Positions 1 to 8,172 of a stretch of 64,000 nt of DNA are shown in pieces. A program made the position numbers and the translations under genes. A model generated the notes under the pieces. That model was not told the DNA's origin, ran no database searches, and was given only the letters and a program-made list of their open reading frames with translations. The DNA comes from Pseudolysinimonas_A sp947085045. GTDB lineage: Bacteria > Actinomycetota > Actinomycetes > Actinomycetales > Microbacteriaceae. The DNA lies in assembly GCA_947085045.1 (NCBI GenBank), contig CAMTUU010000001.1:1-64000 (forward strand), written 5' to 3'. Position 1 is the first letter of the stretch, and each line of letters opens with the position of its first letter.

Positions 1-71
1 AACGACACCTCACGGCGCCGCGCGATCGCGACGACATCGTCTCGGAACTCCCTCGGATAAGCCTTCGGCAC
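1..71 (-). mobile_element. IS3-type transposase OrfA, N-terminal fragment cut by window edge
   Basis: The minus strand opens at a GTG (first base 71) and encodes 23 complete codons before the window ends. The residues begin VPKAYPREFRDDVVAIARRR, the usual opening of IS3-family OrfA helix-turn-helix proteins in actinobacteria, where OrfA binds the element ends. A good ribosome binding site (GGAAGG, complement of 81-86) lies 9 bases upstream, which supports the start. The element end should lie within about 50 bases upstream, roughly where recombinase homology on the opposite strand begins (near 119), so this insertion sequence probably interrupted that gene. Only the first codons are visible, so the subgroup and intactness cannot be judged. 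Confidence 0.6.
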
Positions 72-118
72 GATGAACATCCTTCCAGCGGCAACCGCAG
101 CCACCACAGATCAGGAGT

Positions 119-1490
119 CACCTCAACCTTCAGCAGTCCCGAGAGCACGCCGACGAGATCGGCTACGTCATCATCTACGCCCGCTCGCGCGCGTTCCGCG
201 ACACATACGACGCCAGCATCGTCGAACGCGAGTTCCAGGAACTCGGCGTCGAGATCTTGTCGGCCACCGAAGACTTCGGTAGCGACGAGCACCAGTCCGC
301 GCTGATGAAACACATCACCGACGGGATGAACGCCTACAACTACCGTGCCAACGGTCGCGACGTCTCCAAGAAGATGCTGCACAAGGTCGAGAACGGTGGG
401 TCGGTGGGACGCGCCCGGATCGGCTACCTCAACGACCGTGTGGAGTACCAGGGCCACCTCGTGAACACGATCGCCGTCGACCCTAAGCGCGGGCCTCTGG
501 TGCGGTGGGCCTTCGAGACCTACGCCACCGGCGAATACAGCCTGGTCGCGCTGCTCGAGTTGTTGGGCGAGCAGGGACTCACCACACGCCCGACCGCGAA
601 GTGGACTGAGAAGACCATCTCTCGAACGCAGCTGGCCAACATCCTGCGTGACCCGTACTACGCGGGGATCATCCGCTACAAGGGCAACTTGTACCGCGGC
701 AGACATGAGCCGCTGATCACAAAGGAACTGTTCACGAGGGTCCAGACAGTGATGAACCAGCGTGTGCAGCGCGGCGTCCGCGATGTCGTCCACAAACACT
801 GGGGCAAGGGACTGCTCTGGTGCTCGCGATGCGCCGCGAAGGACGCGCACACCCGCCTGCTCTACAACGAGGCCAAAGGACACGGGGGCCTCTACGAGTA
901 CTTCTTCTGCCGCGGTCGTCAGAGCAAGACGTGCGACCTTCCATACCTCTCGACGGATGAGGTCGAGGCCTCTGTCGAGCGGCTCTTTGGCTCGATCGGA
1001 TCGGCGTCTCTGCGGATGAGCTCGCGCAGATGCGGGAGGCGGTCGAGTCCGCAGTCGTCGACTCACAGGACATGGAGCGCCAGATGCGCAAGAGCCTGCG
1101 CGCCGAACTCGAACGTCTCGCGATCAAAGAAGAGCGGCTCTACGACCTGGCCGCAGAGGAAGAGTTCCGAACCGACCGCTTGAAGGACCGACTTCGCGCG
1201 ATCAACATCGAGCGCGCATCTATCGAGGAGCGGCTCGAGCAGACGGACAGTCAGATCGAACTCGGGTTCCGGCACGTTCTCGCGCTCTTCGAACTACTCA
1301 GCAACCCGGTCGAACTGTTCCGGCGCGCGTCCGACGCCGGCCGCCGGGGCCTCATCGAAGTCCTGTTCGGAGAGATCCACCTCGATCTCGAAGAAGGGGC
1401 TAGCGCCGAGTTGCAGGATGCACCTGCCGCAGTCGTAGACGTCGCGAGAGCGCTTGGATCGTCGAAGTCGAAGATGACTTCAGAAACGGA
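119..1490 (+). pseudogene. large serine recombinase remnant (5'-truncated, frameshifted)
   Basis: This is a decayed phage-integrase-type serine recombinase. From about 119 one frame encodes the end of the resolvase catalytic domain (YVIIYARSRAF, then ILSATEDFGS), the recombinase DNA-binding domain with GRARIGYLN and NILRDPYYAGIIRYKG, and a zinc ribbon with Cys pairs (CSRC, then CR and C near FFCRGRQSKTCD). Near 985-995 the frame breaks: the next frame continues naturally with LDRIGVSADELAQ and a charged coiled-coil C-terminus. The N-terminal portion with the catalytic serine is missing, and an IS3-type element begins where homology starts. No clear native stop is visible; the second frame stays open through the opposite-strand tRNA-Gln to 1680, which is an artefact. 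The enzyme is almost certainly inactive. Its position next to a tRNA suggests a former integrated element. Confidence 0.75.
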
Positions 1491-1492
1491 AA

Positions 1493-1513
1493 GAGGCCCT
1501 GCTAGAGGGCCTC
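1493..1513 (-). terminator. hairpin terminator downstream of tRNA-Gln
   Basis: Perfect 8-bp inverted repeat: GAGGCCCT at 1493-1500 and AGGGCCTC at 1506-1513 with a 5-base loop. On the minus strand the stem is followed by a short T-rich stretch (TTTCC then TTT), as expected for termination of the gltX/tRNA-Gln transcript. It lies inside the open frame of the decayed recombinase. Confidence 0.55.
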
Positions 1514-1539
1514 AGAAATCCGAGTCGCGCCTGCTCGAT

Positions 1540-1557
1540 TTGGTCCTTTCGGACCAA
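1540..1557 (-). terminator. second hairpin between tRNA-Gln and the recombinase
   Basis: Inverted repeat TTGGTCC (1540-1546) and GGACCAA (1551-1557). Read on the minus strand the loop is GAAA, a stable tetraloop. It sits about 20 bases after the tRNA 3' end. No T run follows, so it may be a processing or attenuating structure rather than a full terminator. Confidence 0.35.
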
Positions 1558-1576
1558 GGTTCGAGTAAGAGCGACT

Positions 1577-1651
1577 TGGCTGGGGTACCTGGACTCGAAC
1601 CAAGAACAACTGAACCAGAATCAGCCGTGTTGCCAATTACACCATACCCCA
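1577..1651 (-). tRNA. tRNA-Gln (anticodon CTG)
   Basis: The minus strand folds as a complete tRNA: acceptor TGGGGTA pairs with TACCCCA, the T arm carries GGTTCGAGTCC, and the anticodon stem GCTGA/TCAGT encloses loop TTCTGGT, giving anticodon CUG. The body is 72 bases (1580-1651) and the 3' CCA is encoded (to 1577). It lies about 55 bases downstream of gltX in the same direction, so it may be cotranscribed. Most actinobacteria lack glutaminyl-tRNA synthetase and charge this tRNA with glutamate before GatCAB amidation, which makes the neighbourhood functionally sensible (inference). Confidence 0.95.
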
Positions 1652-1706
1652 ATGGTCGCAGCCGAAACTGGACCGACTGACAACTCTAGCGCACCCCCGG
1701 AGGCTC

Positions 1707-3203
1707 TCAGCCCAGGTGGAGCCGGAATCGCTCGAGGCGCGCGAGCGTCGTCTCTTGGTCGAGGATCTCCATCGACTCGAAGAGCGGCGGCGAGATGCGC
1801 CGGCCCGACAGGGCGGTGCGCAGCGGACCGAAGGCATCCCGCGGCTTGAGTCCCGCGCCCTCGATGAGCTCGGTGCGCAGCGCCTCCTCGATGGCGGCGG
1901 TCGAGAAGCCGTCGAGCTGCTCGAGCGCCGCGTACGACGCCTCGAGGATGCGACGCGCCTGGTCGGCGTCCTTCGGCAGCGCGTCGTCGTCGTAGGTCAG
2001 CGCGTCGGTGGGCGTGAACAGGAAGGCGAGCAGTCCGGGCGCCTCGGAGAGCACCGTCATCCGCTCCTGCACGAGCGGTGCGGCCTCGCGGAGGATCGCC
2101 TGCTCGCCTGAAGTCGGCGGGTCGGCGATCAGTCCAGTCAGGTAGGGGAGCAACCGCGCCTGGAACTCGTCGGGGGCGAGCATCCGGATGTGGTCGCCGT
2201 TGATCGAGTCGGCCTTCTTCTGGTCGAATCGCGCCGGGTTGGGATTCACGTCGACGATGTCGAACGCCGCGGTGAACTCCGCCTGGGTGAACACGTCGCG
2301 GTCGGCGGCGATCGACCAGCCGAGCAGGGCCAAGTAGTTGAGCAGACCCTCGGGCACGAATCCGCGGTCGCGGTGCTGGAACAGGTTCGACTCGGGGTCG
2401 CGCTTGCTCAGCTTCTTCGAGCCCTCGCCGAGCACGAGCGGCATGTGCGCGTAGCGCGGGATGAAGTCGGTGACGCCGATCTCGATGAGCGCGAGGTACA
2501 GCGCGATCTGCCGCGGCGTGGAGGAAAGGATGTCCTCGCCCCGCAGCACGTGGGTGACGCCCATGAGCGCGTCGTCGACGGGGTTCACGAACGTGTACAA
2601 CGGGGCGCCGTTCGGGCGCACGACGACGAAGTCGGTGAACGAGCCCTCCGGGAACGTGATCGGCCCGCGGATGAGATCGTCGAAACCGAGCTCGGAGTCG
2701 GGAACCCGCAGCCGCAGCGACGGCTGACGGCCCTGCGCCCTGAACGCTGCGCGCTCCTCTTCGGTCAGGTCGCGCTCGAAGTTGTCGTAACCCTGGCGCG
2801 GGTCGCGGCCGGCGGCGACGTTGCGCGCCTCCATCTCCTCGGGGGTGACGAAGCTCTCATAGAGGTGGCCCGACGCCTTCAGCCGCTCGACGATCTCGAG
2901 ATAGATCTCCGTGCGCTGCGACTGCCGGTAGGGCGCGTGCGGGCCGCCCTTCTCGACGCCCTCATCCCAGTCGATGCCGAGCCAGCTGAGCGCGTCGATC
3001 AGCTGGAGGTAGCTCTCCTCGCTGTCGCGGGCGGCATCCGTGTCCTCGATGCGGAACACCATCGTCCCCCCGGTGTGCCGTGCGTAGGCCCAGTTGAACA
3101 GGGCCGTGCGCACCATCCCGACGTGGGGGGTGCCCGTCGGGCTCGGGCAGAATCGCACGCGCACGTCGGAGCCGGTCGCGGTGGTGAAGGGGAGCGCTGA
3201 CAT
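1707..3203 (-). CDS. gltX: glutamyl-tRNA synthetase
   Basis: Class I aminoacyl-tRNA synthetase that attaches glutamate to tRNA-Glu, and probably to tRNA-Gln, in the cytoplasm. At 498 residues it has family length. The HIGH-like signature is seen as PSPTGTPHVG at residues 20-29 and the KMSKS-like loop as KLSKR at 264-268. RIEDTD (51-56) and LRGEDILSS (220-228) are further family signatures. The ATG at 3203 gives a short leader before the Rossmann fold. It follows the MFS gene with a 10-base gap and precedes tRNA-Gln, so FAH hydrolase, MFS transporter, gltX and the tRNA may form one transcript. Whether the enzyme is non-discriminating cannot be decided by eye. Confidence 0.96.
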   Translation of the reverse strand: MSALPFTTATGSDVRVRFCPSPTGTPHVGMVRTALFNWAYARHTGGTMVFRIEDTDAARDSEESYLQLIDALSWLGIDWDEGVEKGGPHAPYRQSQRTEIYLEIVERLKASGHLYESFVTPEEMEARNVAAGRDPRQGYDNFERDLTEEERAAFRAQGRQPSLRLRVPDSELGFDDLIRGPITFPEGSFTDFVVVRPNGAPLYTFVNPVDDALMGVTHVLRGEDILSSTPRQIALYLALIEIGVTDFIPRYAHMPLVLGEGSKKLSKRDPESNLFQHRDRGFVPEGLLNYLALLGWSIAADRDVFTQAEFTAAFDIVDVNPNPARFDQKKADSINGDHIRMLAPDEFQARLLPYLTGLIADPPTSGEQAILREAAPLVQERMTVLSEAPGLLAFLFTPTDALTYDDDALPKDADQARRILEASYAALEQLDGFSTAAIEEALRTELIEGAGLKPRDAFGPLRTALSGRRISPPLFESMEILDQETTLARLERFRLHLG

Positions 3204-3213
3204 CCCTGCGAGC

Positions 3214-4443
3214 TTAGGCGGTGCGCACCCGGCGGCCTCTGCGCAGCGCGAGAGCGCCGAGCACCACGGCGACCAGGGCCGTCGCGACCAGGGAGAGGCC
3301 CGCGTAGCCGAGCCCGGCGAGGATCAGCCCCGCGCTGCCGGCTCCGACCGCCCCGGCGAGACTCATCGACAGGTCGGCACGGCCCTGCACGACCGTGCGA
3401 CGCGCGGGGTCGGCGCTGTCGGCCACGAGACCGGATGCCGCCACGGTCGATGCGCTCCAGCCGAGCCCCAGCAGGATCAGCCCGGCGAGCACCCAGCCCG
3501 GCGACTGCGCGCCGAACGACGTCATCAGGAGTGCGGCGAGCAGCAGCCCCTGCCCGATGCCGATCACCGGCTCGCGGCCGAACCGGTCCGACAGCACGCC
3601 CCACACCGGCGAGAGCCCGTACATCCCGGCGACGTGGAGGCTGATCGTCAGCCCAACGATCGCCAACGTGGCGCCGCCGTCGACGAGATGCACCGGCGTC
3701 ATCGCCATCACCGACGCCATCGTCGCGTGGCTGAGGGCGAGCGACAGGATGCCGGTGCGCACTCCCCCGCGGTCGGCGGCCCGGGCCTCGACGGCGGCGA
3801 GGCCGCGCTCCACGCCGAGGCGCTCCGCGGTCTTCAGCGGGTCGGGGCGCAGAGCGAAGCGGTAGATGACGAGGGCGACCAGCTGCGCCGCGAGGGTGAA
3901 GAGGAAGACGCCGCCGAGTTCGGGCAACCCGAGGCGGAGGCCGAGGGCGTCGCCCGGCGTGATCAGGTTGGGACCGAGCACGGCACCGAGAGTCGTCGAC
4001 CAGACCACGACGGCCAGGTCCCGCCCCCGGCGGTGCGGTTCGGAGAGGTCGGTCGCCGCGAACCGGGACTGCAGGTTGACGGCGGTGCCGACCCCGAGCA
4101 GCCCCATCGCGACCAGGAACAGCGGGAAGAGCCCCGTCGTCACCGCCACGAGACCGAGCACCGCGCCCAGGGCCGCGAGACCCGCTCCGGTCGCCAGCGC
4201 CGGGGAGCGACCCGAGCGGCGGGCGAGCGCCGCCAGCGGCACGGCGGCGGCCGCGGCACCGAGGGTTGACATCGTCGTCGCGGTACCCGACCAGGCGGCG
4301 GAGCCGGAGAGGCGCTCGGCGAGCAGCGCGGCGGCGGAGAACGTGGCACCCATCCCGACGCCGGCGAGCGCCTGACCGGCGATGATGACCGCATGACTGC
4401 GCCGACGGACGCGGACGACGTCGGCGTCGCTGAGGAAGGTCAC
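3214..4443 (-). CDS. MFS transporter
   Basis: Major facilitator superfamily membrane transporter of 409 residues with about 12 hydrophobic segments and a central break. It carries the loop signature WGVLSDRFGREPVIG between helices of the second half and VVWSTTLGAVLGPNL in the first half. The start chosen is the GTG at 4443, which overlaps the upstream FAH-family stop in a GTGA arrangement; a longer open frame upstream is only a shadow of that gene. Substrate is unknown; the family is mostly drug or metabolite efflux. It sits between the FAH-family hydrolase and gltX in one direction, which suggests cotranscription. Confidence 0.85.
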   Translation of the reverse strand: MTFLSDADVVRVRRRSHAVIIAGQALAGVGMGATFSAAALLAERLSGSAAWSGTATTMSTLGAAAAAVPLAALARRSGRSPALATGAGLAALGAVLGLVAVTTGLFPLFLVAMGLLGVGTAVNLQSRFAATDLSEPHRRGRDLAVVVWSTTLGAVLGPNLITPGDALGLRLGLPELGGVFLFTLAAQLVALVIYRFALRPDPLKTAERLGVERGLAAVEARAADRGGVRTGILSLALSHATMASVMAMTPVHLVDGGATLAIVGLTISLHVAGMYGLSPVWGVLSDRFGREPVIGIGQGLLLAALLMTSFGAQSPGWVLAGLILLGLGWSASTVAASGLVADSADPARRTVVQGRADLSMSLAGAVGAGSAGLILAGLGYAGLSLVATALVAVVLGALALRRGRRVRTA

Positions 4444-5249
4444 CCCTGGTTCGGCGCGGCGGGGGCGCCGTCGCGGTAGCGCGCCGGGTTGCTCAGCGTG
4501 CCGATCCCCTCGATCGTGATGTCGATCTGCTGGCCGTCGAGGAACCCGCCCAGACCCGACGGCGTCCCGGTGCAGATGATGTCGCCGGGCAGGAGGGTCC
4601 AGACATCCGAGATGTAGGCGATCAGATCGGGGATCTTGTGGATCAGGTCTTTCGTGTTGCCGTGCCGCCGCGGCTCGCCGTCGACGGTGCTCGAGATCTC
4701 GAGGTTCGTCGGGTCGAGCTCGGTCTCGATCCAGGGTCCGATCGGGCAGAAGGTGTCGTAGCCCTTCGCCCGCGCCCACTGGCCGTCGGCGAACATCTGG
4801 TCGCGCGCCGAGACGTCGTTCGCGATCGTGTAGCCGAAGACGTACTGCTCCCAGTCGGCCGCTTTGATCTGCTTGCCGATCTTGCCGATCACGATCGTCA
4901 GCTCGGCTTCGTGCGTGATGCGCCCCTCGACGGGCGGCATCAGGATCGGCTCGTTCGGCCCGATCACCGCGGTGTTCGGCTTGAGGAAGATGAGCGGGTT
5001 CTCGGGGGCGTCGACGTTGTTCGACATGTCGGCGCGGTGGTCGGCGTAGTTGAGCCCGACGCAGACGACCTTCGACCGCGGGATGACCGGGGCCAGCAGC
5101 CGCACCTCGGCGAGCGGGACGCGCTCCCCCGTGGTGTCGAACCCGGCGAAGATCGGATCCGAGGCGAGCACGACGAGGTCGTCACCGTCGACGATGCCGT
5201 ACCGGGGAGCCTCGTCGGGCGTGGCGAAACGGGCGACTCTCACGAGCAA
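4440..5249 (-). CDS. fumarylacetoacetate hydrolase (FAH) family protein
   Basis: Cytoplasmic metal-dependent hydrolase or decarboxylase of the FAH superfamily, which acts on beta-diketo acids, acylpyruvates or oxaloacetate-type substrates. The 269 residues match the short FAH-domain form. Metal ligands are visible as HEAE (E114, E116) and NDVSARD (D145), and the substrate-loop signature KGYDTF at 162-167 is present. GDIICTGTPSGLG near the C-terminus is also typical. The GTGA overlap with the MFS gene indicates coupled translation. The exact substrate cannot be told from sequence; acylpyruvase or oxaloacetate tautomerase are the usual options. Confidence 0.88.
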   Translation of the reverse strand: MLVRVARFATPDEAPRYGIVDGDDLVVLASDPIFAGFDTTGERVPLAEVRLLAPVIPRSKVVCVGLNYADHRADMSNNVDAPENPLIFLKPNTAVIGPNEPILMPPVEGRITHEAELTIVIGKIGKQIKAADWEQYVFGYTIANDVSARDQMFADGQWARAKGYDTFCPIGPWIETELDPTNLEISSTVDGEPRRHGNTKDLIHKIPDLIAYISDVWTLLPGDIICTGTPSGLGGFLDGQQIDITIEGIGTLSNPARYRDGAPAAPNQG

Positions 5250-5299
5250 CGAGCCTAGCCCCGGGCGGCGGTTCGCAGACCGAACGGCAGAATGGCGGC

Positions 5300-5917
5300 A
5301 TGGAGTTGCTGATCGACGGCGACGGTCCGACGCTCGTTCTCGCGCACGGCGCGGGCGCGACGATGGACTCCCGCGGCATGACCTCTCTCGCCACGAGGAT
5401 CGCCGAGCGCGGAGTGCGGGTGGTGCGCTTCGAGTTCGGCTACATGGCCGCCCGACGCGACGGCGTGCGCCGACCCCCGCCCCGGGCCGACACCCTGCTC
5501 GACGACTACCGCGCGGTGATCGCCGAGGTCGGCGGCACCCCGGTGATCGGTGGCCGCTCGATGGGCGGGCGGGTGGCGAGCATGGTCGCGGCCGACCCGG
5601 GCGTGGCCGGACTGGTGTGCGTCAGCTACCCCTGGCATCCGCCGGCGAAGCCCGACCAGCCGCGTATCGCGCACCTCGCCGACCTCGCGACGCCGACGCT
5701 CATCGTGCAGGGCACGCGCGACCCGTTCGGCACTCCCGACGAGGTTGCCGGCTACCCACTCTCGCCGGCGATCGACATCCTCTGGCTCGAGGACGGCGAC
5801 CACGATCTCACGCCCCGGAAGAGCGTGAGCGGGTTCACCGCGGCGCAGCACCTCGACACCGCGGCGGATGCCGTGGCGGCGTTCGTGACCGGCCGGGCCG
5901 GCGTGCGGGTCGCCTAG
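5300..5917 (+). CDS. alpha/beta hydrolase, dienelactone-hydrolase/KANL3-Tex30 type
   Basis: A 205-residue alpha/beta hydrolase. The oxyanion region HGAGA (16-20) follows the first strand and the nucleophile elbow is GGRSMGG with Ser87. An acid (GTRDPFG) and a histidine (GDHDL) complete a plausible triad. This is the short KANL3/Tex30-like family common in bacteria, with no assigned substrate. It is transcribed alone, divergent from the FAH-family gene with a 50-base gap, and ends overlapping by 4 bases the stop of the convergent surface-protein gene. Confidence 0.8.
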   Translation: MELLIDGDGPTLVLAHGAGATMDSRGMTSLATRIAERGVRVVRFEFGYMAARRDGVRRPPPRADTLLDDYRAVIAEVGGTPVIGGRSMGGRVASMVAADPGVAGLVCVSYPWHPPAKPDQPRIAHLADLATPTLIVQGTRDPFGTPDEVAGYPLSPAIDILWLEDGDHDLTPRKSVSGFTAAQHLDTAADAVAAFVTGRAGVRVA

Positions 5918-8070
5918 GCGCGCCGGCGCCCGGTGGGGCGGCGCCGCACGATCACCAGGGCGATCACACCGATCATCAGAACTCCGCCCGCGACGGGCAG
6001 CAGCCACCAGGAGACGGTCTGGCCCGTCGCCGGCAGCACGGCCGCGACCTCGACGGCTCCGATGTCGAGGCGGCCGTTCACGACGCGCGCAAATCCCGTG
6101 CCGCGCTGATCCACGCTCGGCGGGGCGACGAACGCGGGGTCTCCCATGTCACGCGCGGGGCTGGCCGGGAGAAGGGTGCGGGTCTGGGTCGGCCCCCCGT
6201 TGTCAGCGAGCGCCGCGAGCAGCGGGTTCGTCGACAACTGGTTGCCCGTCACGTCGATGACCGAGCCAGTGACTCCGGTCGAGAGGATCGACCATTCGAC
6301 CTCGACCTCGCCGCCCTGCGAGGCATCCACGTCGATCGCGCCGTCGGCTCCGGTGCCGACGATGATCGAGTTCGCGATCCCGAAGTCCGAGGTCGACATG
6401 TCGCGGATGAAGATGGCGGTGGCGGCGGAGACGATCGTCGAGTGCTCGACCGTGAAGTCCGAGGTCGACGGGTTGGTGTCGAAGTAGATCGCGGCAAGCG
6501 GCCCGGCCTCGGAGATCGTCGAGTTCAGGATCGTCACCGCGCCGGCCGCCGTCCCGACTGCGAGAGCCGACGCTCGCTGCGTTCCCCCGGGCGCGGGAGT
6601 GTTGGCGGCGAACGTCGAACTGTCGATCGTCAGTTCCGCGGCGGCATCGATCGCCGTGACGTCGAGCGCGACCCCGCCGTCCTCCGCGTCGTTTTCGCGG
6701 AACGTCGTACGCGACACCGTCAGCGGCGCATTGACGTCGGTGATCTGCAGCCCAGCGCCCGACCCGATGACCGTCGAATTGGACAGGAACTGGGAGTCGG
6801 AGATGGTCGACGCCGCGGGGATGTCGAAGATATAGGCGCCGCCGCCCGATCCGTATGCCTGGTTGTCGCGGAACGACGAGGCGCCGATCGCGATACCGCC
6901 CGAGAGCGAACCGATGAAGAGACCACCGGCTTCGCCATCCTGCGCCTCGTTGTCGGCGAAGGTCGCTCCCGAGAGCGTGACGGCGCCGCCCACGAAGTCG
7001 AGGTAGGCACCGCCGCCGCCGGTACCGGCGGTGTTCGTCGAGAACGTGCTGTCGGTGATCGTGACCGGGCCGGTCTGCGACGACAGGATCGCGCCTCCGT
7101 AGCGGTTGGTGGCCTCGTTGTTCTGGAACGTGGAGTCCGTGATGACGAGCGGGCCGTCGACCTCGCTCAGGAACAGGGCCCCGCCGTCACCTTCATCGGC
7201 CGTGTTCTCGTCGAAGAGGGTCCCCTCCTCGATTACGACGCCGTCTGCGGCGACGTCCTGGATCTCTCCGGCCCCCCCGTAGCCGGACGGGAAGGTGCCG
7301 TTCGCGTTGTTGAGCTGGAAGGTGGCGCCGGTGATGGTCACCTTGTTCACGCTCTCGACGTAGAACGCGCCCCCCGAACCCGCCTGGTTCGAGGCGAACG
7401 TCGTTCCGTCGATCGTCAGCGACCCGGCGTTGTCGCCGATGAAGTACAGCCCGCCGCCCGAGTACCCGGGGTCGACCTCGTTCGACGAGATCGAGCCGCC
7501 GGTGATCGTCACCGTCGTGGCCTCGTAGAGCGAGATGGCGCCGCCGCCACCGGACGGGTTCGCGCCGTCGTGACCGAAGAACGTCATGTCGGTGAGGGTC
7601 ACATTCCCGACCGGCCCCCCGCCTCCGTCGAACACGACCAGGCCGCGGCCCAGATCCGCCGTGGCGCCGCCATCGTTGCTGACGGAGAAGCCGACCAGGG
7701 TGAGGAACTTGTAGCCGACGAAATTCGCCTCGATGAGGTCGAACGAGACACCGTCGACCCGCGACACGGTGATGTCGGCACCCGTGCCGTCGATGATCAG
7801 CGACTCGGTGATCCCGAGCTTCGTGGCGAGCGGGATCGTTCCCGTGAGACCCGGCGTGAAGGTGATCGTGTCGACCGCCGGGTCTGCGTTCGCGAGTGCG
7901 ATGGCATCCCGGAGACTGCCGGCTCCGGCGTCGTTGAGGTTCGTCACCTCGCTGCTCACCCCGTACGCCGGGGCGGCGACGCCGACCATGCCGAGGAGTG
8001 CGATCGCAACGGCGGCGGTGCCCGCGAGGATCCGCTTCGCGGCCGTGCCGCGAGGAGCGGGGGTGGTCAT
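5914..8070 (-). CDS. sortase-anchored beta-helix surface protein
   Basis: A secreted, wall-anchored protein of 718 residues. It starts with a signal peptide (basic start, hydrophobic stretch, cleavage after APAYG near residue 37), followed by a CSLREA-like motif (TNLNDAGAGSLRDAI). The body is built of repeated turns with N, T, D and G patterns such as ITDSTFQNN and ISGATF-like units, typical of right-handed parallel beta-helices. It closes with a choice-of-anchor Q signature (GRLDIGAVE) and an LPATG sorting motif (679-683), a membrane segment and an arginine-rich tail. The likely role is adhesion or polysaccharide interaction at the cell surface (inference). No sortase gene is nearby. A possible -10 element lies upstream at 8138-8143. 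Confidence 0.85.
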   Translation of the reverse strand: MTTPAPRGTAAKRILAGTAAVAIALLGMVGVAAPAYGVSSEVTNLNDAGAGSLRDAIALANADPAVDTITFTPGLTGTIPLATKLGITESLIIDGTGADITVSRVDGVSFDLIEANFVGYKFLTLVGFSVSNDGGATADLGRGLVVFDGGGGPVGNVTLTDMTFFGHDGANPSGGGGAISLYEATTVTITGGSISSNEVDPGYSGGGLYFIGDNAGSLTIDGTTFASNQAGSGGAFYVESVNKVTITGATFQLNNANGTFPSGYGGAGEIQDVAADGVVIEEGTLFDENTADEGDGGALFLSEVDGPLVITDSTFQNNEATNRYGGAILSSQTGPVTITDSTFSTNTAGTGGGGAYLDFVGGAVTLSGATFADNEAQDGEAGGLFIGSLSGGIAIGASSFRDNQAYGSGGGAYIFDIPAASTISDSQFLSNSTVIGSGAGLQITDVNAPLTVSRTTFRENDAEDGGVALDVTAIDAAAELTIDSSTFAANTPAPGGTQRASALAVGTAAGAVTILNSTISEAGPLAAIYFDTNPSTSDFTVEHSTIVSAATAIFIRDMSTSDFGIANSIIVGTGADGAIDVDASQGGEVEVEWSILSTGVTGSVIDVTGNQLSTNPLLAALADNGGPTQTRTLLPASPARDMGDPAFVAPPSVDQRGTGFARVVNGRLDIGAVEVAAVLPATGQTVSWWLLPVAGGVLMIGVIALVIVRRRPTGRRRA

Positions 8071-8137
8071 GGCTGTGTCGGGCCCTCTCGTCCGGCATCA
8101 CGCTGTTCCCGCCGATTTCCGCGACGAGTTGCGATCA

Positions 8138-8143
8138 CTATAG
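8138..8143 (-). promoter_or_regulatory. possible -10 element for the surface-protein gene
   Basis: On the minus strand the hexamer reads TATAGT, 67 bases upstream of the ATG at 8070, in an otherwise very GC-rich stretch. No good -35 hexamer is found at the usual spacing, so support is limited to the hexamer and its position. Confidence 0.3.
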
Positions 8144-8149
8144 GGCCCT

Positions 8150-8163
8150 GCGGGGCTCCCCGC
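8150..8163 (-). terminator. hairpin downstream of ilvE
   Basis: Inverted repeat GCGGG (8150-8154) and CCCGC (8159-8163) with a 4-base loop, 10 bases after the ilvE stop. It could end the leuB-ilvE transcript before the surface-protein gene. It lacks a T run. Confidence 0.35.
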
Positions 8164-8172
8164 GACAGCGTG

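Noticed and set aside
1491..1680. Recombinase C-terminal tail reading GVPGLEPRTTEPES
   Set aside because: The residues are the tRNA-Gln gene read in the wrong strand and frame; this is a frequent mis-annotation next to tRNA genes.
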